From assembly GCA_900544625.1 (NCBI GenBank), contig UQVR01000008.1, forward strand, positions 1-41,294: a stretch of DNA of 41,294 bases. The letters run 5' to 3'. Source of the DNA: an uncultured Mycoplasmatota bacterium (GTDB lineage Bacteria; Bacillota_I; Bacilli_A; RF39; UBA660). The notes under the pieces are model-generated. The model ran no database searches. It was not told the DNA's origin and was given only the letters and a program-made list of their open reading frames with translations. Of this stretch, positions 23,908-31,301 are shown piece after piece (within the stretch, counting starts at the first letter, position 1; each line of letters begins with the position of its first letter). The position numbers and the translations under genes are program-made.

Positions 23908-25002
23908 ATGAAGAAAATTTTAGATAATAAATTAATTTTTTTTATTCCTTTTCTAATAATTATGATTATTAGTTTTTTAGATATGTATAATGCTAAATAT
24001 TTAAGTAGTTTATATAATCATAATTTAATAAAACAAATAATTTGGTATGGAATTGGAATTTTTATTTTTATAGTTTCAAAATGTATTAATACTAAAAATA
24101 TTTTTAAGTATTCTTTTATTTTATACATTATTTCAATTGTTTTACTAATTTATGTCCTGGTGTTTGGAAAAGTAATTAATGGTGCTAAGGCGTGGATTAC
24201 AATTAAAGGATTGTCATTCCAACCTAGTGAACTTACTAAATTAAGTTTAGCCATTATGTTAAGTGATCTTGCTGGTAAATTTAAAAGTACTGGTATTAAA
24301 TCTGAATTTATATTTTTATTAAAAGTTGCAATTCTCATTCTTATTCCTTCAGTATTAGTTTTTTTAGAACCTGACAGTGGTGCAATTATATTTTTCTTAG
24401 TTATAACTTTAGCTATTTTAATCTTTAGTGATATTCATAAGTTTTGGTTTACAATAGTTTTTATATTAATTGCTTTATTTATTGGAGGATTTATTTTACT
24501 TTATTTATATAATAAAGATTTACTAATTAATTTGATAGGTACTAGTTTCTTTTATAGAGTTGAAAGACTTATAACATTTAAAACTATGAGTAGTTATCAG
24601 TTAGAAAACGCTTTAGTTGCTATGGGCTCATCAAGTCTTTTAGGAACTGGACTTGGTAAAGTATCTTTATATATACCTGAAGCTCCGACAGATTTTATTT
24701 TTGCTTTTAGTATTAGCAATTTCGGTTATCTTTGTGGTTTTATAATTCTTTCATGTTATTTTTTAATGGATTTATTTTTAATAAATAAAATTATAAACAT
24801 GAAAAAAAATACTTTAAAATATATATTAATATCTTTTACAAGTATTTTTCTATTTGGGCAAATCATTAATATTGGGATGAACCTAGGTCTTCTTCCTATT
24901 ATAGGAATACCTTTGCCTTTTTTAAGCTATGGTGGCTCAACATTAATTATTTATTTTATTTTTTTAAGCATTATATTTAATTCTTTTGAGAAATCTTACT
25001 AG
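23908..25002 (+). CDS. SEDS-family peptidoglycan glycosyltransferase (RodA/FtsW/SpoVE-like)
   Basis: Polytopic membrane protein (364 residues, about ten spans) that polymerises lipid II with a partner class B PBP. SEDS landmarks are SFQPSELTKLSLAIML, the catalytic Asp region FLEPDSGAIIFF, YQLENALVAMGSSSLLGTGLG, APTDFIFAFSISNFGYLCG and the C-terminal IPLPFLSYGGST. The wording is closest to RodA, but a sporulation SEDS (SpoVE) is possible because it lies among spore genes. No obvious Shine-Dalgarno precedes ATG 23908. It is divergent from the 23560 gene, with no partner PBP adjacent. Confidence 0.9.
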   Translation: MKKILDNKLIFFIPFLIIMIISFLDMYNAKYLSSLYNHNLIKQIIWYGIGIFIFIVSKCINTKNIFKYSFILYIISIVLLIYVLVFGKVINGAKAWITIKGLSFQPSELTKLSLAIMLSDLAGKFKSTGIKSEFIFLLKVAILILIPSVLVFLEPDSGAIIFFLVITLAILIFSDIHKFWFTIVFILIALFIGGFILLYLYNKDLLINLIGTSFFYRVERLITFKTMSSYQLENALVAMGSSSLLGTGLGKVSLYIPEAPTDFIFAFSISNFGYLCGFIILSCYFLMDLFLINKIINMKKNTLKYILISFTSIFLFGQIINIGMNLGLLPIIGIPLPFLSYGGSTLIIYFIFLSIIFNSFEKSY

Positions 25003-25008
25003 TATTAT

Positions 25009-25233
25009 TTAATAATAGTATACTCTTGGTATTGGTTGGTAATAACTATATGAACTATTATAAAATGGCACTCCAGGTGTGTATGGCATATTTTGATATC
25101 CACTTGCTCCAGGTGCAACATTATATATTGGTCTTGGTCTAGTTAAACCCACTGCAGCTCCACCAGCTAAACCTCCTAATAAAAAAGGTACCACAAAACC
25201 ACGATTTGTATTTTGGTAATAATTTGGATACAT
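25009..25233 (-). CDS. Tyr/Pro-rich coat-like protein with glycine-rich span
   Basis: 74 residues with a Tyr/Asn-rich N-terminus (MYPNYYQNTNRGF), a glycine-rich hydrophobic segment (VVPFLLGGLAGGAAVGL) and a Pro/Tyr-rich tail ending in repeated tyrosines (SYYQPIPRVYYY). Composition resembles small spore-coat or inner-membrane spore proteins, though I cannot name a family. AAGGAG precedes ATG 25233, and CATAAATTA, the same nonamer as at cotZ, lies about 20 bases upstream. It is convergent with the SEDS gene, six bases away. Confidence 0.7.
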   Translation of the reverse strand: MYPNYYQNTNRGFVVPFLLGGLAGGAAVGLTRPRPIYNVAPGASGYQNMPYTPGVPFYNSSYSYYQPIPRVYYY

Positions 25234-25252
25234 AGTCTTCTCCTTTCATAAG

Positions 25253-25261
25253 TAATTTATG
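25253..25261 (-). promoter_or_regulatory. CATAAATTA -10 element upstream of the coat-like gene
   Basis: Identical nonamer to the cotZ promoter -10, on the minus strand, just upstream of AAGGAG. No AC at the expected -35 spacing. Confidence 0.4.
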
Positions 25262-25279
25262 AATTAAAAAATGGTTAAA

Positions 25280-25534
25280 CTAGTTATTTTTACCTAAATA
25301 AATCTTGTTTGATGTTCTTTTTAAATTTAATTTTGTTTTACTGTTTATATTTTTAATAGCACTATCTACTAATTGTACATATTCTTCTTCTTTAAATATA
25401 TTTACATCATCTATTCTTGTAACTTCCATCTCTTCGGCATTAAGTATTAAGAATTCATATATTATTTCTAATGTTATTTTTTCTTGCATTTGTTTTCTAG
25501 CCAGCTCATGGCTTAACTCCAAATATTCTTTCAT
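25280..25534 (-). CDS. Uncharacterised helical protein divergent from an HTH regulator
   Basis: 84 residues from ATG 25534 (MKEYLELSHELARKQ); the frame is open further upstream to 25678, but that part crosses the divergent regulator's start and reads as noncoding. The protein is charged and helical (MQEKITLEIIYEFLILNAEEMEV), with a basic tail (KTKLNLKRTSNKIYLGKNN). The ribosome site is weak (GAG). No family recognised. Divergence from the double-HTH gene suggests the regulator may control it, as is common, but this is inference. Confidence 0.55.
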   Translation of the reverse strand: MKEYLELSHELARKQMQEKITLEIIYEFLILNAEEMEVTRIDDVNIFKEEEYVQLVDSAIKNINSKTKLNLKRTSNKIYLGKNN

Positions 25535-25637
25535 AAAATCAACTCTTTCATTTAAATTATACCAAATATTTTCGTACTTGTCTGTATTTTTCTGAATATT
25601 TATTAAAATAATGGGAAAATTAAACTGGTGAGTGAAA

Positions 25638-26087
25638 TTGGAAAATGACAAATTGTTTGAGTTAAGAGAATACAACAATCTTACTCAAAAAGCTGTTGGG
25701 GAAATTCTCGGAGTTCGTCAACAAACCTATGCCGAATGGGAAAAAAGCAAGAAAATTATACCTTTGAAACATTTAGTTACATTAGCAAATTTTTATAAAG
25801 TTAGTATAGATTATTTAACTGGCTTATCTAGAAACAAAAAAGTATTTTATACTTATAAAACTTTAAATAAAGAAGAAATTGGAAAAAGAATTGTCTATGT
25901 TAGAAATTTATATAATATTAAGCAAAAAGATTTAGCTAAAATACTTAATACTTCTCCATCTACAGTATGTGCTTATGAAAAGGGAAATACTTTAATTCTT
26001 ACTGCATTCTTATATCAAATAGCCAGAGAATATAACATTTCAATTGACTGGTTTATCGGAGCTAATTCTAAAATTAAAAGAGATTAG
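25638..26087 (+). CDS. Tandem double XRE-type helix-turn-helix regulator
   Basis: 149 residues made of two XRE domains. The first spans about 6-60 (LREYNNLTQKAVGEILGVRQ, then TYAEWEKSKKIIPL, ending DYLTG), the second about 78-140 (VRNLYNIKQKDLAKILNTSP, then TVCAYEKGNTL, ending DWFIG). Each has the full recognition helix and closing hydrophobics, so both may bind DNA, or one may pair with the other within the chain. There is no effector or dimerisation domain. TTG 25638 follows GGTGA at about six bases and is preferred to GTG 25632, which overlaps the site. Divergent from a small unknown gene. Confidence 0.85.
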   Translation: MENDKLFELREYNNLTQKAVGEILGVRQQTYAEWEKSKKIIPLKHLVTLANFYKVSIDYLTGLSRNKKVFYTYKTLNKEEIGKRIVYVRNLYNIKQKDLAKILNTSPSTVCAYEKGNTLILTAFLYQIAREYNISIDWFIGANSKIKRD

Positions 26088-26109
26088 CTTTTTTTATTAT
26101 ATGAAAAAA

Positions 26110-26131
26110 GGACTTATTTTTCCATAAGTCC
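26110..26131 (-). terminator. Terminator of tyrS
   Basis: GGACTTAT (26110-26117) / ATAAGTCC (26124-26131) stem, followed by T6 on the minus strand. It encloses the tyrS stop codon. Confidence 0.9.
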
Positions 26132-27361
26132 CATAAAGTAATTCTTTTTACCTTTTTTAATAAGTAAAACTTTGCCATCTATTGCATCTTTATTTGTTAT
26201 TACTTTATCTAAATCTTTTACTTTTTCATTATTAATACTTACTGCTCCCGAAGAAATCATTTCTCTTGCTTCTCTCTTACTTGATACTACTTTATTATCA
26301 ACTAATACATCAACAAGATTATCTTCATTTGCAACTGCAAATCTTGGAACATCTTTAATACTTTCAATTATTTCATCTGCTGTTAATTCCCAAATTTTAT
26401 CTGAGAATAAAGATTCAGAGATATGAAGTGCTTTTTTGTATTCTTCTTCACCATGTAAGAAAGTAATTATTTCTTTAGCTAAAGCTTTTTGTGCTTTTCT
26501 TTCTTCTGGATGTTCTTTTAGGCTTGCTTCTAATTTTTCAATTTCTTCTTTTGTTAAGAATGTTAATTTCTTTAAGTATTCAATAACTTTTTCATCTTCA
26601 GCATTAATAAAGTATTGATATAATTCATATGAACTAGTTTTATTAATATCTAGCCATAATGCTTCACCAGATTCGCTCTTACCAAATTTAGAACCATCAC
26701 TTCTAGTTACTAAAGGAACTGTAAATCCATAACATTTTACATCTGCTCCATGTACCTTTCTTATAAGTTCAAGTCCTGATGTAATATTTCCCCATTGGTC
26801 TTGTCCTCCGACTTGCATTGTTACACCGTGTTCTTCATATAACTTTAAGAAGTCAATTGATTGAAGTAACATATATGAAAATTCTGTATAAGTTATTCCA
26901 ATGTCTAATCTTCTTTTTACCGTATCTTTAGCTAGCATATAATTAACATTAAAGAATTTACCAAAATCTCTAAGATAATCGATAGCTTTCATTTCGCATA
27001 ACCAATCAGCATTATTTACTATTTCAATTTTTCCACCAAGGATAGTACTGATTTGATTTTGTATACACTTAATATTGTGAGCAACGGCTTCTTTACTAAT
27101 CATTGGTCTTTCAACATTTGGTTTTGGATCTCCGATTAATCCTGTTCCACCACCAGCAATAATTATCGGTGTATGTCCTCCTTCCATTAATCTTTTTGAT
27201 GTAGCTATTACAGTACAGTAATGACCAATATGAAGTGAATCTCCAGTTGGATCTACACCTATATAAAACTTTAATCCACCTTTATTAATAGCTTCTTCAA
27301 CATCTGGACTAGTTATATCATTTACTAATCCTCTCCATTTTAATTCTTCAAATAATGTCAT
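26114..27361 (-). CDS. tyrS: Tyrosyl-tRNA synthetase
   Basis: Class Ic aminoacyl-tRNA synthetase charging tRNA-Tyr. The active site shows VDPTGDSLHIGHY (HIGH motif, about 36-48), GGGTGLIGDP, VGGQDQWGNI and the KMSKS equivalent SKFGKS (about 229-234). The C-terminal S4-like RNA-binding domain begins near 345 (VDVLVDNKVVSSKREAREMI). At 415 residues it has normal length for the bacterial TyrRS. AAGGGAGG lies upstream of ATG 27361. Regulated by a T-box leader in the preceding 140 bases, so expression should respond to uncharged tRNA-Tyr. Confidence 0.97.
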   Translation of the reverse strand: MTLFEELKWRGLVNDITSPDVEEAINKGGLKFYIGVDPTGDSLHIGHYCTVIATSKRLMEGGHTPIIIAGGGTGLIGDPKPNVERPMISKEAVAHNIKCIQNQISTILGGKIEIVNNADWLCEMKAIDYLRDFGKFFNVNYMLAKDTVKRRLDIGITYTEFSYMLLQSIDFLKLYEEHGVTMQVGGQDQWGNITSGLELIRKVHGADVKCYGFTVPLVTRSDGSKFGKSESGEALWLDINKTSSYELYQYFINAEDEKVIEYLKKLTFLTKEEIEKLEASLKEHPEERKAQKALAKEIITFLHGEEEYKKALHISESLFSDKIWELTADEIIESIKDVPRFAVANEDNLVDVLVDNKVVSSKREAREMISSGAVSINNEKVKDLDKVITNKDAIDGKVLLIKKGKKNYFMGLMEK

Positions 27362-27370
27362 AAAATTTCC

Positions 27371-27507
27371 TCCCTTAAAAATAAAAAAGAATGGTGCACA
27401 AGGAGTGCTTTATGCACGGTACCATCCTTTTATTTAACTTAATTTATCTTAACGCGATTTAACGATTCAGCTCCAGAGTCGTAAATTCCTTCATCACTGA
27501 TTGGGTC
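27371..27507 (-). promoter_or_regulatory. T-box riboswitch leader of tyrS (short form)
   Basis: The minus-strand leader contains the T-box core ATGGTACCGTG (27426-27416), which forms the bulge of a terminator: outer stem GGATG/CATTC, inner stem GTGCAT/GTGCAC, then T6. An upstream CGCG can pair with CGTG of the T-box to make an antiterminator. A TAC triplet (27483-27481) in GAATTTACGAC is the candidate Tyr specifier. The leader is only about 90 bases from promoter to T-box, far shorter than the usual 200 or more, so stem I must be strongly reduced. Specifier and stem I assignments are tentative; the T-box core is clear. Confidence 0.75.
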
Positions 27508-27508
27508 A

Positions 27509-27537
27509 ATTATAGCACTTTAAAAATTTTAATGCAA
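27509..27537 (-). promoter_or_regulatory. Promoter of the tyrS T-box leader
   Basis: On the minus strand, TTGCAT (27532-27537), a 17-base spacer and TATAAT (27509-27514). Confidence 0.8.
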
Positions 27538-27540
27538 CCC

Positions 27541-28188
27541 CTAATTAATTAAATTTTGAAAATTGTGGTTTATTTTTATTTCAATATTTAATAATTCATT
27601 ACTTATTGGATGGATGAATTGTAACTTATATGCCTGTAAACACATTGGCAAGCTACACTTTTTACTATATTTTTTATCACCCACAATCGGATGATTTATA
27701 TTAGCAAGCTGAACTCTAATTTGATTTTTTCTTCCTGTTTTAATATTTATATTTAATAGACTGTATTTAGTATTATATTTTATTACCTCAAAATCTGTTA
27801 TAGCTAATTTTCCTTTTTTCTTATCTTTAGTTATTATTACATCATGAGTCTTTGTTTCAAATAAGTAGTCTTCTAAATGACCATTTTGAGTTAATGTTTT
27901 TTCTACTACTGCATAATAATATCTTTTTACTTCTGTCCAATTGTCTTGTAATTTTCTTTTTACTAATTCACTTTTAGCAAAAACTATTAACCCAGAAGTA
28001 TCCTTATCTAATCTATGAACTATAAATATTTTATTTTTAGGATTTTGTTTTTTTATATATTCTTTTACTTCATCATATAAATTCTTGTCATAACTATTAT
28101 CTCTAGATATTGTTAAAATTCCACTTGGCTTATTAATTATAATAAGATATTTATCTTCATATATTATATCTAATTTTTTCTTTTTCAA
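27541..28188 (-). CDS. RluA-family rRNA pseudouridine synthase
   Basis: Converts specific uridines of rRNA or tRNA to pseudouridine. The catalytic motif is IVHRLDKDTSGLIVFAK (about 56-72), with the nucleophilic Asp in HRLDKDTSG. The RluA motif YEDKYLIIINKPSGILT near the N-terminus and the C-terminal KTGRKNQIRVQLANINHPIVGD, split as KTGRKNQIRVQL and NINHPIVGD, are also present. There is no N-terminal S4 domain, so it is a minimal form of 215 residues. The target site is not predictable. Its stop lies only a few bases before the tyrS promoter. Confidence 0.93.
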   Translation of the reverse strand: MKKKKLDIIYEDKYLIIINKPSGILTISRDNSYDKNLYDEVKEYIKKQNPKNKIFIVHRLDKDTSGLIVFAKSELVKRKLQDNWTEVKRYYYAVVEKTLTQNGHLEDYLFETKTHDVIITKDKKKGKLAITDFEVIKYNTKYSLLNINIKTGRKNQIRVQLANINHPIVGDKKYSKKCSLPMCLQAYKLQFIHPISNELLNIEIKINHNFQNLIN

Positions 28189-28237
28189 TTTGTATCACCA
28201 ACAAGGATATTATAGCAAATAAATTAAAAAATGCAAA

Positions 28238-28263
28238 ATAAAAAGTCCCTAATTAAGGACTTA
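28238..28263 (-). terminator. Terminator downstream of tRNA-Ala
   Basis: AAGTCC (28243-28248) / GGACTT (28257-28262) hairpin, followed on the minus strand by TTTTTATTTT, just after the tRNA 3' end. Confidence 0.88.
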
Positions 28264-28273
28264 TAATTTCATT

Positions 28274-28350
28274 TGGTGGAGAATGTGGGACTCGAACCCG
28301 CGACCCCCACGGTGCAAGCGTGGTGCTCTAGCCAACTGAGCTAATTCCCC
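28274..28350 (-). tRNA. tRNA-Ala (anticodon TGC)
   Basis: Full cloverleaf on the minus strand: acceptor GGGGAAT / ATTCTCC with one G-U, D arm GCTCAGTTGGCTAGAGC, anticodon stem CCACG / CGTGG with loop CTTGCAC (anticodon TGC), T arm GCGGGTTCGAGTCCC-type. The discriminator base is A and the CCA end is encoded (28274-28276). It stands alone, with a terminator following. Confidence 0.97.
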
Positions 28351-28392
28351 GAGAACAAGAATATCTTATCATATATTGATAAAATAATCAAG

Positions 28393-28602
28393 TTATTTTT
28401 GCGGTTCTTCGATAATTTTTATCAATCCTGCTTCAACTTCTTCAAGTGCTCTACCTAAACTTTTCTTATTTCTATATTCATTTTCCTTCATTTGATAGTG
28501 ATTATTTTCAAGCATTTGCTTACTTCTTATTGAAGCTACATGAACCAATTTGTACTTAGAGTCAACTATATTTAATAGTTTATCTATTGATGGATATAAC
28601 AT
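28393..28602 (-). CDS. rpoZ: RNA polymerase omega subunit
   Basis: Small subunit that helps assemble beta prime into RNA polymerase. The 69 residues follow the omega pattern: MLYPSIDKLLNIVDSKYKLV, AHxRA-like VASIRSKQM, KSLGRALEEVEAGLI and an acidic tail. The usual YxLV..AARRAR motif is diverged, as in other AT-rich Gram-positives. GGGAGTG lies upstream of ATG 28602 and a sigmaA promoter before it. Monocistronic here, whereas it often follows gmk. Confidence 0.9.
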   Translation of the reverse strand: MLYPSIDKLLNIVDSKYKLVHVASIRSKQMLENNHYQMKENEYRNKKSLGRALEEVEAGLIKIIEEPQK

Positions 28603-28626
28603 ACATACACTCCCTTTTCATTACTT

Positions 28627-28655
28627 ATAATACTCATTAATATCTATTTATGCAA
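28627..28655 (-). promoter_or_regulatory. SigmaA-type promoter of rpoZ
   Basis: On the minus strand, TTGCAT (28650-28655), a 17-base spacer and TATTAT (28627-28632). Confidence 0.7.
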
Positions 28656-28697
28656 GAAAACACTAAAAATTTGACATAAATTTGACACAAAAATATT

Positions 28698-29060
28698 TTA
28701 ACTTAGTACTTTTGCAGTTATTTTGTCGCCTTCCATAGTTAGTTTTACTTTAATATCATTCATAGAGCTTTTTTCATCTCTTGGATCTATTACTTCTCCA
28801 TCACTACTTATAACAGCATTTGCTTTAGCTAAATCATCTACAGTTACATAAATCGTTTTATCTTTTTCAAACAATTTATCATTGGCTTTGGCATATAATA
28901 CAGCATTGTTTTCTATACATGCTATTTTTTGACTATACATACCTTCTTCATAGTTAACATTTAACTTACTAGAAATTACCCACGTTGCTGTAAAATAACA
29001 AATACTAAAAATTCCAAGTACTATTGCTAGTTCTACAACTGTATATCCATTTTTCTTCAT
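28698..29060 (-). CDS. Second type IV prepilin-like protein
   Basis: 120 residues with a class III signal at the very N-terminus: MKKNGYTVVELAIVLGI, cleavage expected after Gly5, Glu at mature position 5, then a long hydrophobic helix. The C-terminal domain is small and contains VTVDDLAKANAVISSDGEV, similar in layout to the 8176-8670 pilin. A minor pilin or pseudopilin is likely. It begins in an ATGA overlap with a 320-residue protein of unknown type, suggesting the two act together. No assembly genes are nearby. Confidence 0.85.
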   Translation of the reverse strand: MKKNGYTVVELAIVLGIFSICYFTATWVISSKLNVNYEEGMYSQKIACIENNAVLYAKANDKLFEKDKTIYVTVDDLAKANAVISSDGEVIDPRDEKSSMNDIKVKLTMEGDKITAKVLS

Positions 29061-30019
29061 TTATTTACCTCCGTTTTAGTAAATCCACGATATTCCCAAA
29101 GAGGAAACTCATTTCTGATTTTAGATATTTCTTGTAACAGTTTATTTTTCAATTTATCTCCCTTAAACTCAAATAGACTTATAATAGTTTCTTCGAGATT
29201 CTTATTAGCTATATCTTCTTCATTTAAAGAATTATATAAATATGGAATAACGATATTATCATCAATAAATTTTATATCTTTGTTTTTAAAAACATAAAAG
29301 TTTTTTAATGTTTTAATAAGTTTTTTATAAGATTTAATATTGTGATGATAAATATTTTTCCCCATTTCAACATATTCTTTATTTGTAAAACCTTTATAAT
29401 TACCATCTTTAAAATACTTATTTATTCTTTTTTTATTACTTAATTTTGTACTTACAATCATTTTATCTTCAATAATATATTCTTTCTTATAATAAAATTC
29501 TAGTTTGGATATAATTTTATCTTTTTCTTCAATACCACTTATGATGAAAGAAAAATATTTTTTACTTACAACACCATATGCAATAATTGTGCCATTTGCT
29601 AAATCATATATTCTATTCCATTTTTTTACATATTTTAAAATATCTTTATTTTTAAAACAATATTTAAATTCTAAATCATTTGGAACCTCTAGGTTATCTT
29701 TTTGAAAAATAATGTGTTTATCAATAAAATAATTTATTAATTCTTTATGTTCATTCAATGTTTTTGTATCATTTTTTTTCAATATGTTTTTTAATGACTC
29801 ATAGTCTTTTAGATCTAATGACATTATAAGATACTTTAAATATTTATTTTTTATTTCATTTATTTTTTCTACTAAAACATCTTTTTTAGACTTTGTATCT
29901 TCTATTTTTGTTTCATCAAAGATTTCACACATTTTATTGTAATCTGTAATTATTTTTATTAATTCTTCTTTTTTTAATTTATTTAAATATTCTACATAAC
30001 TAATACCTATTTCAATCAT
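29057..30019 (-). CDS. Uncharacterised 320-residue lysine-rich protein coupled to a pilin
   Basis: I recognise no family. The N-terminus (YLNKLKKEELIKIITDYNKM) looks like a SAP/Rho-N type helical motif; the rest is a mixed alpha/beta chain rich in Lys, Asn and Ile, with an aromatic centre (YVKKWNRIYDLANGTIIAYGV) and no signal peptide or span. ATG 30019 follows GGAGTG; nine upstream codons are excluded. It overlaps the pilin start by ATGA, so translation is coupled. Length and composition suggest a cytoplasmic protein; a link to pilin function rests on position only. Confidence 0.7.
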   Translation of the reverse strand: MIEIGISYVEYLNKLKKEELIKIITDYNKMCEIFDETKIEDTKSKKDVLVEKINEIKNKYLKYLIMSLDLKDYESLKNILKKNDTKTLNEHKELINYFIDKHIIFQKDNLEVPNDLEFKYCFKNKDILKYVKKWNRIYDLANGTIIAYGVVSKKYFSFIISGIEEKDKIISKLEFYYKKEYIIEDKMIVSTKLSNKKRINKYFKDGNYKGFTNKEYVEMGKNIYHHNIKSYKKLIKTLKNFYVFKNKDIKFIDDNIVIPYLYNSLNEEDIANKNLEETIISLFEFKGDKLKNKLLQEISKIRNEFPLWEYRGFTKTEVNK

Positions 30020-30107
30020 GATATCACTCCATATATATTTTACCAAATTTATAATAAATTTTCCATGGTAATTATGTGAAAATTTGAATTTTGTAATATT
30101 TTACTTT

Positions 30108-30608
30108 CTAGATATCAAAATAATAAACGTTTTCAGGTAAATTTAATTGTTTATATATTTTATTTTTAATATATCTTCCACCAATATGTTTATAAAATTC
30201 GTTAGTGGGATTTTCTTTTAGACAAGATATAAGCATTTTATCAAAGCCCATTTCTTTTAAATTTTTAATGGATTCTTCTACGAGTTTTTTGCCAAAACCA
30301 TAATGGTGATATTTTTTTATAATATAAAGAGCAAATATTTCCCCACAATTATCAAATTCTAAATCTTCAGTTTTTCCAAAGTTTACAAACCCTACGACTT
30401 CATTATCTATTTCTAAAACAAGGGTGCTGTAATTTTTTGTAGCAAATGTTTCTTTGATAATCTTACCTCTTTTTACTTCATTTGTTTTTATTTCTTCCAA
30501 AAAGGAATCAGACAAAATACCTTTATAAGTTTCATTCCATGCTACTGTTATTACATGAGAGACGCCCATGCAATCTTCTTTCTTTTCTTTTCTAATTGTG
30601 TATTTCAT
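30108..30608 (-). CDS. GNAT-family N-acetyltransferase
   Basis: 166-residue GCN5-related acetyltransferase. The acetyl-CoA loop reads IIKKYHHYGFGKKLVEESI (about 95-113), with the R/QxxGxG/A pattern degenerate but recognisable as HHYGFGKK. The N-terminal substrate part (YTIRKEKKEDCMGVSHVI) and C-terminal NPTNEFYKHIGGRYI are typical of the fold. The acceptor is unknown. It overlaps the UDG-like gene by 17 bases and follows GGAGG. No sign of an antibiotic-acetyltransferase subfamily. Confidence 0.9.
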   Translation of the reverse strand: MKYTIRKEKKEDCMGVSHVITVAWNETYKGILSDSFLEEIKTNEVKRGKIIKETFATKNYSTLVLEIDNEVVGFVNFGKTEDLEFDNCGEIFALYIIKKYHHYGFGKKLVEESIKNLKEMGFDKMLISCLKENPTNEFYKHIGGRYIKNKIYKQLNLPENVYYFDI

Positions 30609-31257
30609 TAAAATATACCTCCTTAATCCACAATATATCTTCGATTGACTTATCTATATTAAATCTTCCGTTTCCAATTGGATAATAAACAGGAAAACAT
30701 GTATATTTTTTATTATTGATTTCTTTTATGTATTTTTTCTTACGACTTGTGCTTACTGATATTTTTTCTTTTAGAAATATTGAACTTACTTGATTACCAA
30801 AAAGTATTATAACCTTAGGATTAACTATCGCTATTTCATTTTCCATTAAAGTTAAATAATCTTTAAATACTTTATCCGGTAAAGGCCTTGCATCTATTTG
30901 TGTACATTTTCCTAGATTGGTTATAAATATTTTATTTTTTTCTACTTTTTTATAAACTTTTTTGGCAAAGTCTGGTGTCCATTCACGCCCTTTTTTACTT
31001 TTTATTTCCCGATATAAATCTTCATCAATAATTTTTATTGCCATAAATAAATCCCAAATATTTTTAGTTCCTATCCATGGAGACCTTGGACCTTGCCATG
31101 ATTTATCTGCAGCAATATTTCTAGCTGTTGGATTCATAAAGACAAAACAAATATCTGGATTGTTACAACATCCTCCGAAATATATTGGTTCAAGACTAGG
31201 GTCTCCGTATATTTTTTGCATTTTTTTATATTCTTTTTTTATATTATCTAAATTCAT
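30592..31257 (-). CDS. Uracil-DNA glycosylase superfamily protein
   Basis: 221-residue protein with the UDG superfamily layout: CFVFMNPTARNIAADKSWQGP (motif 1, split at 17 residues as CFVFMNPTARNIAADKS), a central KIFITNLGKCTQIDARP, VIILFGNQVSSIFLK, and CFPVYYPIGNGRFN in place of the usual motif 2 HPS. The Asn/His pair normal in active UDGs is altered here, so removal of uracil is not certain. It is the first gene of a pair with a GNAT. It could be a family 4/6-type DNA glycosylase or a non-catalytic relative. Confidence 0.78.
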   Translation of the reverse strand: MNLDNIKKEYKKMQKIYGDPSLEPIYFGGCCNNPDICFVFMNPTARNIAADKSWQGPRSPWIGTKNIWDLFMAIKIIDEDLYREIKSKKGREWTPDFAKKVYKKVEKNKIFITNLGKCTQIDARPLPDKVFKDYLTLMENEIAIVNPKVIILFGNQVSSIFLKEKISVSTSRKKKYIKEINNKKYTCFPVYYPIGNGRFNIDKSIEDILWIKEVYFNEIHN

Positions 31258-31278
31258 ATTTTTTCCTTATAGAAAAAG

Positions 31279-31299
31279 CAACACTTTTTTAAAGTGTTG
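31279..31299 (-). terminator. Terminator downstream of yqeY
   Basis: CAACACTTT / AAAGTGTTG hairpin with a 3-base T loop and flanking T-runs, just beyond the yqeY stop. Confidence 0.88.
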
Positions 31300-31301
31300 T
31301 T

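Noticed and set aside
28660..28692. Direct repeat TTTGACATAAATTTGACACA as an operator or promoter pair
   Set aside because: Only two copies in an AT-rich spacer, with no matching -10 on the plus strand and no gene facing that way.
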